Notes: generated by a model from the sequence alone, not told the origin. A stretch of 64,000 nt of DNA from CAZJQT01 sp964548655 (GCA_964548655.1 CAZJQT010000001.1:1-64000); one strand, 5' to 3'. Positions 16,199 to 24,498 are shown, counted from the stretch's first letter. Translations and numbers: made by a program.

Positions 16199-16438
16199 AT
16201 GGCAAAGGAAAACGGTGGTGAGACTAATTGCAAAGACTTAAAACCCGTGATTGATTTTCACGAACAGATTAGTCATGAGGTTGATGAAGAATTAGCAGAG
16301 CTAGAAACCAACCGACCAGGCTTAATAGATCCTATTGAAAAGCAAGAAGATTTTGCTCGTGAAGCGGCCGCAGTAAGAGCAAAAAGTGAATTTACGCAGC
16401 GTCTAGGTGAAGTTATTACTGAACTAGCTCAAAAATAG
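16199..16438 (+). CDS. 79-aa hypothetical helical protein
   Basis: An acidic protein with no membrane helix or signal peptide. Residues about 20-79 are charged and probably helical (FHEQISHEVDEELAELE), with coiled-coil character. It starts 9 bp after murE. TACAAT (16182-16187) overlaps the murE stop region, so it may have its own promoter or read through from murE. No family recognised. Confidence 0.6.
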   Translation: MAKENGGETNCKDLKPVIDFHEQISHEVDEELAELETNRPGLIDPIEKQEDFAREAAAVRAKSEFTQRLGEVITELAQK

Positions 16439-16500
16439 AACAAGTATTTACAAAACTACATTAGTATGCTATTATATTTATTAGGAATTCAAAATAAAAA

Positions 16501-17232
16501 ATGACGGAAACCCCAGAAAATCCAGATCAAATTTTTCTCAACCAGCTTTTATCTGAGGTCGTTGATTTAACCGGACACGAATTAACTGAACATGAAGAAT
16601 TAATTGCTATGATTGCTGGCGAATTAGCATTGAGCGAAGTATTACAACGCCAAGCCGAGCAAGATATAGCTGCCGCCAAGGAAATGGCTGCAAAAAATCG
16701 CCAAAAGGTTGGAGAAAAAACTAAACTTACGCTAAGCGTAGATATGGCTAGAATCGGCTGGATTAACGGAGAAGAAAAGGTTGATTTGCCAGCTCAAAAG
16801 ATAACTACTGAAAATATGGAATATGATTTTGTTGATCTAACCGAATTGAGTCGTCCAACAAAGGATCTAAAAGAACGACTAGAAAGACAGAAGGACAAAG
16901 ACGGCATTTCTATTGCAAGTAAATTGACCGAGTCTGTTAAAACAAACGGCATTCCTAATTTGAGCGCCAATATAAAACAAGGACATGGCAAGCAACTTAG
17001 ACCGGTATCAATTGGCAATCGACGCAAAAAAGACGTGACCGCCGAACAGAGCCTAAATACAAGCTACACTGCGTATAAAATAAACGTTCAAGGGACTAAC
17101 AACCGGGCTATCGTCATTAGTTTTGGTGAAAATAAAACAGGCCGTCCGGCCTTTGGCCTAGCTATTCTTTATGACCATGTTGATGAAACCCGAGTTCATA
17201 ATACCGGCGTACTATTTCTCAAGCACAAATGA
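16501..17232 (+). CDS. hypothetical 243-aa protein
   Basis: A soluble, charged protein. Its N-terminal half is helical (LTGHELTEHEELIAMIAGELAL, then an Ala/Lys/Gln-rich coil to about residue 75). The C-terminal ~70 residues (from AYKINVQGTNNRAIVISFG) look like a small beta-rich domain. A TATTATAT stretch lies about 30 bp upstream with an A-rich leader. It sits in a run of three unrecognised genes between murE and a hydrolase. Its local sequence is more AT-rich than murE, which could reflect transfer or relaxed constraint. Confidence 0.65.
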   Translation: MTETPENPDQIFLNQLLSEVVDLTGHELTEHEELIAMIAGELALSEVLQRQAEQDIAAAKEMAAKNRQKVGEKTKLTLSVDMARIGWINGEEKVDLPAQKITTENMEYDFVDLTELSRPTKDLKERLERQKDKDGISIASKLTESVKTNGIPNLSANIKQGHGKQLRPVSIGNRRKKDVTAEQSLNTSYTAYKINVQGTNNRAIVISFGENKTGRPAFGLAILYDHVDETRVHNTGVLFLKHK

Positions 17233-17268
17233 TTGTAATATATATGATTTATGCTATAATAAACATCT

Positions 17269-18318
17269 ATGAGCGCCGCTGAAGCTATGCATCCTGAATC
17301 TTCTTCTCATCCTCTAACACCAGAGGAGCTTCTTGCCCCAGAGGTTGAAGATCATTCTGAGCACCCGGAATACGAATTACTTGTTGGTCATCATCGGACA
17401 GATGGTTCTTTTAAGACAAGCGAACAACTCCGCATGGAATATATTCATTTGACCGATGAGTTAATTCGTCAAATGACTGAAGGAGTTCCGGTCAAAGATT
17501 ATGAATCCAATGAAACCCACTTCAAGCGTCCAGATTTTGTTGTTTGGCTAGACAAGTCAGCTAGGCCAGTTTCTTGGTTGACCAAAGAACTGTGGCCCCA
17601 ATTGGCAGCTGACGCCGAGGGAAATGTGCCTGAGATGCCGGCCTTTAGGTTCGTTAATATCGATAGAGAACAATGGGTTAACCAGATTGACCCCGAAGGT
17701 AGAGGCAACATGAACATTGATCTGATATCCCAAAGTATCATCAGAAGTCTCAGATCATTATTTGTTTCTCCGCGCTATAAAAAAGACGGAATTAACGAAG
17801 AAATAGATCGAGTACCAACCAAATTTGACGACAAAGTAGTGTTAATAGTTGACGAAGTATTTGCGTCAGGACGGACCTTGGATATTGCCTCAAAGTTCTT
17901 TGAGCGGGCTTTTCCAAAGGCTCACATTGCCAGTAGTCACTGGATGAAGGGAATTGCTACAGTAGATCAAGGACGTGCCACTGGTAATGCTGATCTCCCC
18001 GTATGGTACAAAGAGGGGGATAATCGCGGTCGCGGAGTTGATAATAGAAACGATAAGACTTCACAACTATCACCTAGCAAAACTCAGCGTTTGGGCGCGT
18101 GGTTTTTAAGCACACGCCTCAATGTACCTGATCCTGATAGTCAACAATTGCGTCGTGAGCTACATTGGCTTGCTCAAGACGCTAAAGACCATAAGATATT
18201 GGTAATTCCATCTACCTGGCGAGATGATGAATACGAAAGAGGCGGATGGCTAAATGGTGTGGACAGCCAGGGCTATATACAACTGCGCCGAGAGAATAGC
18301 TTACGACCTGATCTCTAG
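17269..18318 (+). CDS. protein with phosphoribosyltransferase-like motif
   Basis: A 349-aa protein. Residues about 86-225 look like a type I phosphoribosyltransferase core: PDFVVWLDKSARPVSWL, then DDKVVLIVDEVFASGRTLDIA, which fits the PRPP-binding DExxxSGRT loop. The N-terminal ~40 residues are acidic and His-rich, and a C-terminal ~100-residue extension (from NDKTSQLSPSK) matches nothing I know. Possible roles are nucleobase salvage or a signalling/defence enzyme; the sequence does not decide. TATAAT at 17255-17260 lies 8 nt before the ATG. It overlaps the convergent hydrolase gene by 18 bp. Confidence 0.7.
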   Translation: MSAAEAMHPESSSHPLTPEELLAPEVEDHSEHPEYELLVGHHRTDGSFKTSEQLRMEYIHLTDELIRQMTEGVPVKDYESNETHFKRPDFVVWLDKSARPVSWLTKELWPQLAADAEGNVPEMPAFRFVNIDREQWVNQIDPEGRGNMNIDLISQSIIRSLRSLFVSPRYKKDGINEEIDRVPTKFDDKVVLIVDEVFASGRTLDIASKFFERAFPKAHIASSHWMKGIATVDQGRATGNADLPVWYKEGDNRGRGVDNRNDKTSQLSPSKTQRLGAWFLSTRLNVPDPDSQQLRRELHWLAQDAKDHKILVIPSTWRDDEYERGGWLNGVDSQGYIQLRRENSLRPDL

Positions 18319-19098
18319 GGTCAGGCATTTAACACCGCCGCCGGATTTTTGGAATTCAGTAATTGGTGTTGGCAAAACGGTCATATCGCGTTGTTCATAT
18401 TGCTTAATCAAGCCGCGCGCAGCCTGTGGAATGACAATGTTTTTGCCATCACTCATAGCGTTCAGCCCATAAACCAACGCATCCTCATCTGTTGCTTCAA
18501 TCACGTTCGGCACTAGCTCGTGAATTTTAGCCAGTGATTCGTCGCTAAAAGCCTTGGGCCAAAGCGCCACAGTGTCATTACTAACAATAGTTAGACAAGT
18601 GTCTAAGTGGTAAAAACGCGGATCTTTTAGTTCTATAGCTATAACTTTTTTATCAAAAAAATCAGCCAATTCATGATGGCTGGCTTTATCGCTTCTGAAG
18701 CCATGTCCAGCAAAGATTAAGTCGTTCCAGACAAGAGCATCGCCTTCACCTTCAAAATCATTGTGGGGCAAGAAGACATCACGGTAGCCGGCGGCTACAA
18801 ACCATTGGCGGAAATACTCGGTTTCAGGTTGACGTTCGGCGTAACGGAAACGGGGGAGGGCGACTTTGCCATTTATGACCAGGGCGCCATTGGCAGTAAA
18901 AACCATATCCGGAAGCTTTTTGACTGGCTCAATCAATTGGACATCCCACCCCAGAGCTTCAGCATAAGTTTTATAAAGTTTTTGCCACTGCGTGCCAGCA
19001 AGTTTGGTATCTACCTGGTTACCCTTATCCATCCAAGGATTGATCTCGTACTCAATATCAAAATACGTCGGTGCGCACATCAAAATGGTTTTGGACAT
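18301..19098 (-). CDS. guanidine-modifying hydrolase (dimethylargininase/arginine deiminase fold)
   Basis: A 265-aa protein of the pentein fold, the size of DDAH enzymes. The catalytic pattern is visible: LPDMVFTANGAL, EGEGDAL, FYHLDTC with the active-site His, and GGGVKCLTLE with the nucleophilic Cys near the C-terminus. Likely substrates are arginine or methylated arginines; arginine deiminase activity is known in Saccharibacteria, but this is the shorter DDAH-like type. ATG 19098 is chosen because TATAAT (19106-19111 on the minus strand) lies 7 nt upstream and the longer frame begins inside that box. Confidence 0.85.
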   Translation of the reverse strand: MSKTILMCAPTYFDIEYEINPWMDKGNQVDTKLAGTQWQKLYKTYAEALGWDVQLIEPVKKLPDMVFTANGALVINGKVALPRFRYAERQPETEYFRQWFVAAGYRDVFLPHNDFEGEGDALVWNDLIFAGHGFRSDKASHHELADFFDKKVIAIELKDPRFYHLDTCLTIVSNDTVALWPKAFSDESLAKIHELVPNVIEATDEDALVYGLNAMSDGKNIVIPQAARGLIKQYEQRDMTVLPTPITEFQKSGGGVKCLTLEIRS

Positions 19099-19125
19099 TA
19101 GCATTATTATAGCAATCAAACTCAC

Positions 19126-19164
19126 TTGACAGAGTAATTAGCACTCGGATATTATGAGTGCCAG
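19126..19164 (+). promoter_or_regulatory. CIRCE operator within groESL promoter
   Basis: -35 TTGACA (19126-19131), 18-bp spacer and TATTAT (19150-19155). TTAGCACTC (19138-19146), 9-bp spacer and GAGTGCCAG (19156-19164) form a CIRCE element, the binding site of the HrcA repressor. The right arm deviates from the consensus at its distal end. The operator covers the -10, so HrcA would block transcription. Confidence 0.93.
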
Positions 19165-19167
19165 CGG

Positions 19168-19200
19168 ATTGGTGATGTTTGCGAGGACTACCAATCCTTT
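19168..19200 (+). promoter_or_regulatory. leader hairpin of groESL mRNA
   Basis: GGATTGGT and ACCAATCC form an 8-bp stem in the 5' leader just before the ribosome site GTAGGAGG. It may stabilise the mRNA or modulate initiation. Confidence 0.5.
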
Positions 19201-19223
19201 TCTAACCTGTAGGAGGATTACTA

Positions 19224-19490
19224 ATGAGCGTACCAATTGCTCCGATGGCCGATTATGTGGTCGCCAAAAGTGAAGAAGCCGAAACTAAGACTGCCAGTGG
19301 TTTATATTTACCTGACAATGCTCAGGAAAAACCTAAAGTTGCCAAGGTTTTAGCAGTCGGCAAGGATGTTAAACAGGTCAAAGCTGGTGATAAGATTATT
19401 TATAAAAGTTATTCAACAACAGATGTCAAACTAGGTTCTGACGAGTTTATTCTGGTCAAAGAAGAAGACATTCTGGCAACGGTTAAATAA
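19224..19490 (+). CDS. groES: GroES co-chaperonin
   Basis: An 88-aa Hsp10 that caps the GroEL ring. Conserved features are the start PIAPMADYVVAK (in place of the usual PLxDRVVV), the mobile-loop region ETKTASGLYLPDNAQEKP and the C-terminal EFILVKEEDILATVK. It is slightly shorter than usual (94-97). A strong AGGAGG site precedes the ATG. A small membrane ORF follows the stop without any gap, then groEL. Confidence 0.97.
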   Translation: MSVPIAPMADYVVAKSEEAETKTASGLYLPDNAQEKPKVAKVLAVGKDVKQVKAGDKIIYKSYSTTDVKLGSDEFILVKEEDILATVK

Positions 19491-19667
19491 ATGATAGTTA
19501 TGTTTGCCACGGCTGGTATACAAGATGTTATTACGGATAATCCAGTTGGCAATGCTATTGTCTGGATAATTGATATAGCGGTCGGACTGGGCTTGATCCT
19601 GGGGATTGGTTCGTTGATTCATTACTACATCTCTGGCAAACATAGGATAAAGAAAGGAAGAATCTAA
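19491..19667 (+). CDS. 58-aa single-helix membrane protein between groES and groEL
   Basis: ATG 19491 follows the groES TAA directly, and its own TAA overlaps the groEL ATG by one base (TAATG). The sequence begins MIVMFATAGIQDVITDN, has one or two hydrophobic segments (about 20-46, IVWIIDIAVGLGLILGIGSL) and a basic tail SGKHRIKKGRI. The groEL ribosome site AAGGAAG lies inside its last codons, so translation is probably coupled. I know no family of this kind in groESL operons. It is too short for common gene-calling cutoffs and easily missed. Confidence 0.72.
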   Translation: MIVMFATAGIQDVITDNPVGNAIVWIIDIAVGLGLILGIGSLIHYYISGKHRIKKGRI

Positions 19668-21319
19668 TGGCCAAAAAAGTATTTTATGATGATGATGCTA
19701 GACGGCGCGTACTAGGCGGAGCCAAGATTTTATACGACGCAGTCAAGACTACCATGGGTCCAAAAGGTCGCAATGTAGTTATCAGCAAAACTTACGGCAA
19801 CCCAACGGTTACTCACGACGGTGTGACCGTAGCTAAAGGCGTTGAGCTGGAAGATGTAGATGACGAGACGCTGGGCTACAAAGTTGGCGCTGAGCTTATT
19901 AAACAAGCTGCCAGCAAAATGAACGATGTGGCAGGTGATGGCACAACCACTGTCACCGTCCTGACTTACCACATCTTAAATGAAGCCAACAAACTGATCG
20001 CGGCCGGACACAATCCAATGCAGTTGCGCAAAGGTCTAGAAGCCGCCGCGCACGAAGCTATCTCTAAGCTTAGTAGTTATTCTCAAGACATTAAAAGCGA
20101 TAAAAAGCGCGTCGCCGAAGTTGCCACCATCAGCGCCGGTGATCCAGAAATTGGTAATTTGATTGCTGAAGTTATTGATAAAGTCGGCAAAGACGGCGTT
20201 GTCACGGTCGAAGAAGGCCAGGGACTGGCTCTAGAGTCAGAAGTTGTCGAGGGCTTCACCTTTGACCGTGGTTTTGTTAGCGCCTACATGGTGACCGACA
20301 CCGCTCGCATGGAGGCAGTGGCTGAGAAACCGGCCATCGTCATCACTGATAAAAAAATTAGTTCGGTTCAAGAATTCTTACCGCTACTGGAAAAACTGGC
20401 CAACGCCAACAAGAAAGATTTGATCCTGATTGCTGAAGACGTTGAGGGCGAAGCCCTTGGTACCTTGGTACTCAACAAACTCAAGGGTGTTTTCAATACG
20501 ATTGCTATCAAGGCACCTGCCTTTGGTGACCGCCGCACCGAGATCCTGGAAGACATCGCTATCCTAACTGGTGCTCAGGTCATAACTGAAGATCGCGGCA
20601 TGACGTTTGAAAATGTTGAGCTAGACGTAGTTGGTGGTGCTCGCAAAGTGATCGCCGACAAAGACAACACTACAATCATTGAAGGCGATGGTTCTGCCCG
20701 CGATGTTAAAACTCGAATTGGTCAAATTAATGCTCAGATTACCTCGGCTACCAGCGAATACGACAAAGAAAACCTGGAAAAACGCCGCGCTGCCTTGCAG
20801 GGCAAAGTAGCCGTCATCAAGGTCGGTGGTGCCACCGAAACAGAGATAGAAGAGAAGAAATTCCGTGTCGACGACGCCGTTGCAGCCGTCAAAGCTGCCT
20901 TGGATGAAGGTATCGTAGCTGGCGGTGGTGTCACTTATGTCGATCTTTCAAAACTAATCAAAATTGATGGCGCTTCTGTCGAATCAGCTGGCGCTAGTTT
21001 ACTAAAAAACGCTCTCCTCGAACCGTTCAAACAACTGATGGCTAATGCTGGTCAGAACGCCGAAGCAAAATTGGCAAAAGTCACCGAACAAAGCAAACAT
21101 GGCGTTGGCATCAATGTTAACGAGCCAACCAAACTGGTTAATCTAAAAGAAGCTGGTATCGTTGATCCAACCAGAGTCGTTAAAGAAGCTATTCAGAACT
21201 CAGTCTCAATTGCTGGCACATCCATGACCATGGGTGCACTAGTAGTTGATGTTCCTGAACCCAAATCTGCTGCTGCGCCGGACATGTCCGGCATGGGCGG
21301 GGGCATGGGGATGATGTAG
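19667..21319 (+). CDS. groEL: GroEL chaperonin
   Basis: A 550-aa Hsp60 forming the double-ring folding chamber with GroES. Typical motifs are GPKGRNVVI, the ATP-binding GDGTTTVTVL (about 86-95), VEEGQGL, RRAALQGKVAVIKVGG and a Gly-Met tail GMGGGMGMM. It is the third gene of the CIRCE-controlled operon. Translation starts on an AAGGAAG site within the preceding small ORF. A 73-nt two-hairpin element begins 5 bp after its stop. Confidence 0.99.
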   Translation: MAKKVFYDDDARRRVLGGAKILYDAVKTTMGPKGRNVVISKTYGNPTVTHDGVTVAKGVELEDVDDETLGYKVGAELIKQAASKMNDVAGDGTTTVTVLTYHILNEANKLIAAGHNPMQLRKGLEAAAHEAISKLSSYSQDIKSDKKRVAEVATISAGDPEIGNLIAEVIDKVGKDGVVTVEEGQGLALESEVVEGFTFDRGFVSAYMVTDTARMEAVAEKPAIVITDKKISSVQEFLPLLEKLANANKKDLILIAEDVEGEALGTLVLNKLKGVFNTIAIKAPAFGDRRTEILEDIAILTGAQVITEDRGMTFENVELDVVGGARKVIADKDNTTIIEGDGSARDVKTRIGQINAQITSATSEYDKENLEKRRAALQGKVAVIKVGGATETEIEEKKFRVDDAVAAVKAALDEGIVAGGGVTYVDLSKLIKIDGASVESAGASLLKNALLEPFKQLMANAGQNAEAKLAKVTEQSKHGVGINVNEPTKLVNLKEAGIVDPTRVVKEAIQNSVSIAGTSMTMGALVVDVPEPKSAAAPDMSGMGGGMGMM

Positions 21320-21323
21320 GACC

Positions 21324-21396
21324 ATGAGGGAACCGAGATAGGTTCCCTCACCAAAGCCGGCAAAAAGGGAACACATTTTGTCGGGCTACTCCTTCC
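21324..21396 (+). ncRNA. 73-nt two-hairpin element, copy D
   Basis: Hairpin 1 is TGAGGGAACC/GGTTCCCTCA with a 6-nt loop. Hairpin 2 is AGCCGGCAAAA/TTTTGTCGGGCT with one bulge. A pyrimidine tail CTACTCCTTCC follows. Length and the GGGCTACTC box coincide exactly with copies at 29891-29963 (minus) and 63113-63185 (plus). Here it lies between groEL and a convergent gene and could also act as a terminator, although no T-run follows. Confidence 0.6.
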
Positions 21397-21408
21397 TGAG
21401 GACTAATA

Positions 21409-22161
21409 TCACACCTGCCTAAGTTCCAATGCTGTGTTTTCCTGAACTGGCTCTACTTGTAGTTTGATTGGCTCACCTTCGGTGAGTTCTTGCGAAGCAA
21501 AGAAAGCCAGACCAAGGCCGTTATCACATAGTGCAATGGCTGCCCAAGCCCGCCGGTCGGGCTTATCCACCACTTGAATCTTGGTGGCGGGGAAACACTG
21601 AGCAAAGTCTTCAAAATGTGAAAAATATACATCTGCATCATGTGTTTCAGGTACAGACACAAAACCTACGGGCTCGAAAGAAGGAGGAGATAAAATGCGT
21701 ATGACCTCCTGGGAAATAAATTCTGCCGGGCGACTAGGCGCAGGTATATCTCGCTGGCCCTTAGTGAGCTCATGAAATTTCTGTACTACCCCGTCCCATT
21801 GATCTCCAAAAGTGCTGAATCCGCGGTGTGGTTTGGGATCTCCGCTTACTTCTGCCAAACGATCGTTCCACGGGTCAAACCATTTGCTAATATGATCAGC
21901 GCTTCTCAGTATTTTTAGAGCCTCATCATTCTGTAGTAAATCTGAAACGGCAGCGAGTAAGTGGGCTTCGGCAGCTTTGGCACGAATATCACTGGCATCC
22001 ATGATTGTCCATAATGCAGTCTGCATCATGGGATCCCCAAGCTTATCACCCCACTTCTCCAGTAGGTGAGGGTGGTCAGCTGCCAGTCGATCTGTCACCA
22101 TTTCCCTAAAAGTCCGGTTATCAACCACTTCGTTGAATGCAAACATCGGTTGATTTTCCAT
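21409..22161 (-). CDS. hypothetical 250-aa protein
   Basis: A soluble acidic protein with a mainly helical N-terminal ~120 residues (TFREMVTDRLAADHPHLLEK...) and a C-terminal part (about 165-250) of alternating strands beginning FEPVGFVSVPETHDADVYF. No signal peptide or membrane helix, and no catalytic signature that I can name. AGGAG precedes ATG 22161. Its 3' end faces groEL across the 73-nt element. Confidence 0.7.
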   Translation of the reverse strand: MENQPMFAFNEVVDNRTFREMVTDRLAADHPHLLEKWGDKLGDPMMQTALWTIMDASDIRAKAAEAHLLAAVSDLLQNDEALKILRSADHISKWFDPWNDRLAEVSGDPKPHRGFSTFGDQWDGVVQKFHELTKGQRDIPAPSRPAEFISQEVIRILSPPSFEPVGFVSVPETHDADVYFSHFEDFAQCFPATKIQVVDKPDRRAWAAIALCDNGLGLAFFASQELTEGEPIKLQVEPVQENTALELRQV

Positions 22162-22233
22162 AAAAGCTCCTTAATTTAACTAACTACACCATAGTAGATA
22201 ATCTTCCAAAATGCGGGAAATTATTATGTAATA

Positions 22234-22262
22234 TTGACAAACATCTAACATTTTGTTAAATT
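22234..22262 (+). promoter_or_regulatory. sigma-70 promoter, leaderless type
   Basis: A perfect TTGACA (22234-22239), 17-bp spacer and TAAATT (22257-22262), then 6 nt to ATG 22269. There is no room for a ribosome site. Confidence 0.7.
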
Positions 22263-22268
22263 ATTAAC

Positions 22269-22886
22269 ATGATTACATTACGTTCTCTTGTTGAAACTGA
22301 ACTTAGCAAACAACCGGACATACTTTATTGGCTACAAGAAGATCTGATTAATGTAACGAGTCTGGCGCGTTATCTAAAACCTACGATTCAAGAACAGCAC
22401 GGCGAGATTGTGGATCTAGGAACAATTAGTATGGCTATACGCCGGTTACTAACCAATAAAAAACAATCCCTAAACAAAGGTATTCGCGCTCCCAATGCCA
22501 AAAATATTCAGATACAACTTGATGTGACTATTTTGACGTTTGAGAAAGGAAAGCCATTACAGCTGGCAAAAGGAGAGAAATATCGTTTTTTTAGTTTTGC
22601 TCAGGGGCGTAGCGAGTCGATGCTTGCTATAAGTCAAGAAGACGCGTCACGCTTCAAGAAGGATGCCACACGGATTCAAAATAGTATGGCCGCCCTAACA
22701 GTTACGCTAAATAACGAATCGAGTAAAACCATCGGGGCATATGGCTACATCGTACTGCTACTAGCGGTCGCGGGTATTCCGCTGGCTGAGGTGGTGACGC
22801 TTCACGATGATATAACTGTATTGATTGCTGATCAGCATGTCGATACAGCATTTCAAATTTTACGAAAAGCTCTAAAAAGCTCATGA
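22269..22886 (+). CDS. ACT-like domain protein, possible regulator
   Basis: A 205-aa protein. The N-terminal ~75 residues resemble a winged-helix region (YWLQEDLINVTSLARYLKP ... ISMAIRRLL). The C-terminal ~60 residues (about 145-200, GAYGYIVLLLAVAGIPLAEV then VTLHDDITVLI and FQILRKAL) match the pattern of an ACT small-molecule-binding domain as in aspartokinases. Together this suggests a ligand-sensing transcription regulator, which is an inference without a named family. Expression comes from a strong leaderless promoter. It ends 4 bp from a convergent oxygenase-like gene. Confidence 0.68.
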   Translation: MITLRSLVETELSKQPDILYWLQEDLINVTSLARYLKPTIQEQHGEIVDLGTISMAIRRLLTNKKQSLNKGIRAPNAKNIQIQLDVTILTFEKGKPLQLAKGEKYRFFSFAQGRSESMLAISQEDASRFKKDATRIQNSMAALTVTLNNESSKTIGAYGYIVLLLAVAGIPLAEVVTLHDDITVLIADQHVDTAFQILRKALKSS

Positions 22887-22890
22887 ATCG

Positions 22891-23841
22891 TTAAGCTACT
22901 TCTTCTGAGAATTCGTTTTTGCCAAGCAATCTAGCTCTAATCTTGGCTGAACCGGTCTCATGAGACTTCGGTATTCTATATCCTGACAAGCCTGCTGGTG
23001 GATGCATAAAGTTTACAACTGCATCGCGCTCGGCTTCTGGATTATCATTGAGAACACCATGCATTAGCTGAGGTAATTGACCATTTCGCTCAAAAATATC
23101 ATTGGGCAGGCGGTTATAGCCGGCGCCTAAAAAGAATTTTAACTCTCCGCTTCTGTGCGCGATCGGAGAATTTAGTGTTTTTTCTAGACTGGTGTCAAAA
23201 TCTGTCACTTCAATGGGCGTTTTTATGCCGTTATTGCTAGGTGCTCCCACTAGACCAGAGCTACTCTCCCAATTAGCAGCCGTGAAAGCGCTTCGGTCAA
23301 TATGTAAATCTGCCTTATATACAGTAGCGGCCCCAAGGTAGCGCAGTAATCTAGTAACTATTTGATTATCTAGGCTATCGGGCGCCAACATAATCTCCTC
23401 CAAATCGAGTGCGTCATAAACTGGCCTTAAAGCTTTGATGGTGGCTTGTTGCAACTCAACGCAACTGCTTAAAAAATCATGCATTACTCTGGGTAAATTC
23501 CCGAGCTGATTTTTGGCACGCTCTAAACTGCGTGGACCAATGTGGGCAACATCTTTATCTTCTGTAGATGGTTCATCATGATTGATGGAGTGTGGATTTA
23601 TCTTGCCGATACGCCGCCGGTCAACATAGTAATCACCGCCGGCCGTAGGATCCGTTGGTGTGAAGGCAATAGCATCCGCAAATTGTTTGCCACCTGGTTC
23701 ATAACATAGATCTAAGAAGTCCCTGAACTGGGCAAACAAAGGGTCAAGATCGGCTCCTGTTACACCGTAATCAACACTCATAAAGCCTTTAGCCGGTATT
23801 TGTTCGTGCAAATATTCTCTCAAAGCATCTTTGCCTGGCAT
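22891..23841 (-). CDS. 2-oxoglutarate/Fe(II) oxygenase-like protein (isopenicillin N synthase type)
   Basis: A 316-aa protein. The distal part carries the spaced metal signature of the clavaminate/IPNS-like dioxygenases: ADLHIDRSAFT (HxD), then about 75 residues later LPQLMHGVLNDNPEAERDAV (distal His plus an Arg at +12, as in HxV...RxS). ATG 23841 is chosen because GGAGGG lies directly upstream. Such enzymes hydroxylate or cyclise small molecules, or modify amino acids, using Fe(II). No biosynthetic neighbours identify the substrate. An oxidative enzyme of this class is unexpected in a reduced, probably fermentative genome. Confidence 0.7.
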   Translation of the reverse strand: MPGKDALREYLHEQIPAKGFMSVDYGVTGADLDPLFAQFRDFLDLCYEPGGKQFADAIAFTPTDPTAGGDYYVDRRRIGKINPHSINHDEPSTEDKDVAHIGPRSLERAKNQLGNLPRVMHDFLSSCVELQQATIKALRPVYDALDLEEIMLAPDSLDNQIVTRLLRYLGAATVYKADLHIDRSAFTAANWESSSGLVGAPSNNGIKTPIEVTDFDTSLEKTLNSPIAHRSGELKFFLGAGYNRLPNDIFERNGQLPQLMHGVLNDNPEAERDAVVNFMHPPAGLSGYRIPKSHETGSAKIRARLLGKNEFSEEVA

Positions 23842-23959
23842 GGTTACCCTCCATGTTTTTGCGTTGTAGGTCAAGTATAGCAATTAGGTTGTAATGCGCT
23901 AGTCTTGCTAAAATAGCTATAATGTACTAGAATAAGTATTATTCAAGGGAGTTTAGTAA

Positions 23960-24478
23960 ATGTGGCCATTTAAGCGCAACAAATCAAGTGATAATGAAGC
24001 TTCTGTACCGCCAGAAGTAACTCAGTACTATGAATCAGAACGCCGGGAAAGAGTTGGTGTAGCCTGGTTGCTTGGTTTAGTTACGTTGTTAGCTACCATT
24101 GCTGTCGTATTTGTGATCTTTTTTGGCGGCCGCTGGACTTACCGCAAACTAACGCATAAGAATAATCCAAAACCAATCCCAACAGTGGTCAATAAAACTC
24201 CAGCCTCAACGCCAACTACCCCTAAGGCCTCCTCTAGCCAGTCCTCAAACACCAGCCCGACACCTCCAGCAACTTCTCCAGCACCTGCAACTACAACTGG
24301 ACCTCAAACTAGCTCAGCTACAACTCAAACGCCTTCACCAAGTACAACGACCACAACGCCTACGGTTGCTGTTAATGGCAAGCTTGCCAACACTGGTCCT
24401 GGCGACGTTGTCGCTATCTTTGGTTTTACGACTATCGCCGGTACTTTGTTTTACAACCGACGCTACCGACATCAATAA
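23960..24478 (+). CDS. surface protein with LPxTG-like C-terminal anchor
   Basis: A 172-aa protein with a charged cytosolic N-terminus (about 1-27), a membrane helix (about 30-56), a ~75-residue Thr/Ser/Pro-rich low-complexity stalk, then LANTGPGD followed by a hydrophobic stretch and the basic end RRYRHQ. The last part is laid out like a sortase sorting signal (LPxTG variant, helix, basic tail). The combination would give a loop anchored at both ends, or a wall-linked stalk if cleaved. AAGGGAG precedes ATG 23960. No sortase gene is in the window. Confidence 0.7.
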   Translation: MWPFKRNKSSDNEASVPPEVTQYYESERRERVGVAWLLGLVTLLATIAVVFVIFFGGRWTYRKLTHKNNPKPIPTVVNKTPASTPTTPKASSSQSSNTSPTPPATSPAPATTTGPQTSSATTQTPSPSTTTTTPTVAVNGKLANTGPGDVVAIFGFTTIAGTLFYNRRYRHQ

Positions 24479-24498
24479 TCCGGCTTAATTAGCCGGAT
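24478..24498 (+). terminator. probable terminator hairpin
   Basis: ATCCGGCT, loop TAATT, AGCCGGAT (8 bp) starts at the last base of the surface protein stop codon. No T-run follows, so efficiency is uncertain. Confidence 0.5.

Noticed and set aside
18763..19101. Plus-strand 112-aa ORF opposite the guanidine hydrolase
   Set aside because: It mirrors a conserved enzyme in another frame, with no promoter or ribosome site.
21324..21396. 73-nt element as a degenerate tRNA
   Set aside because: The length is tRNA-like, but there is no acceptor stem, T-loop or anticodon arm; two simple hairpins explain the pairing.
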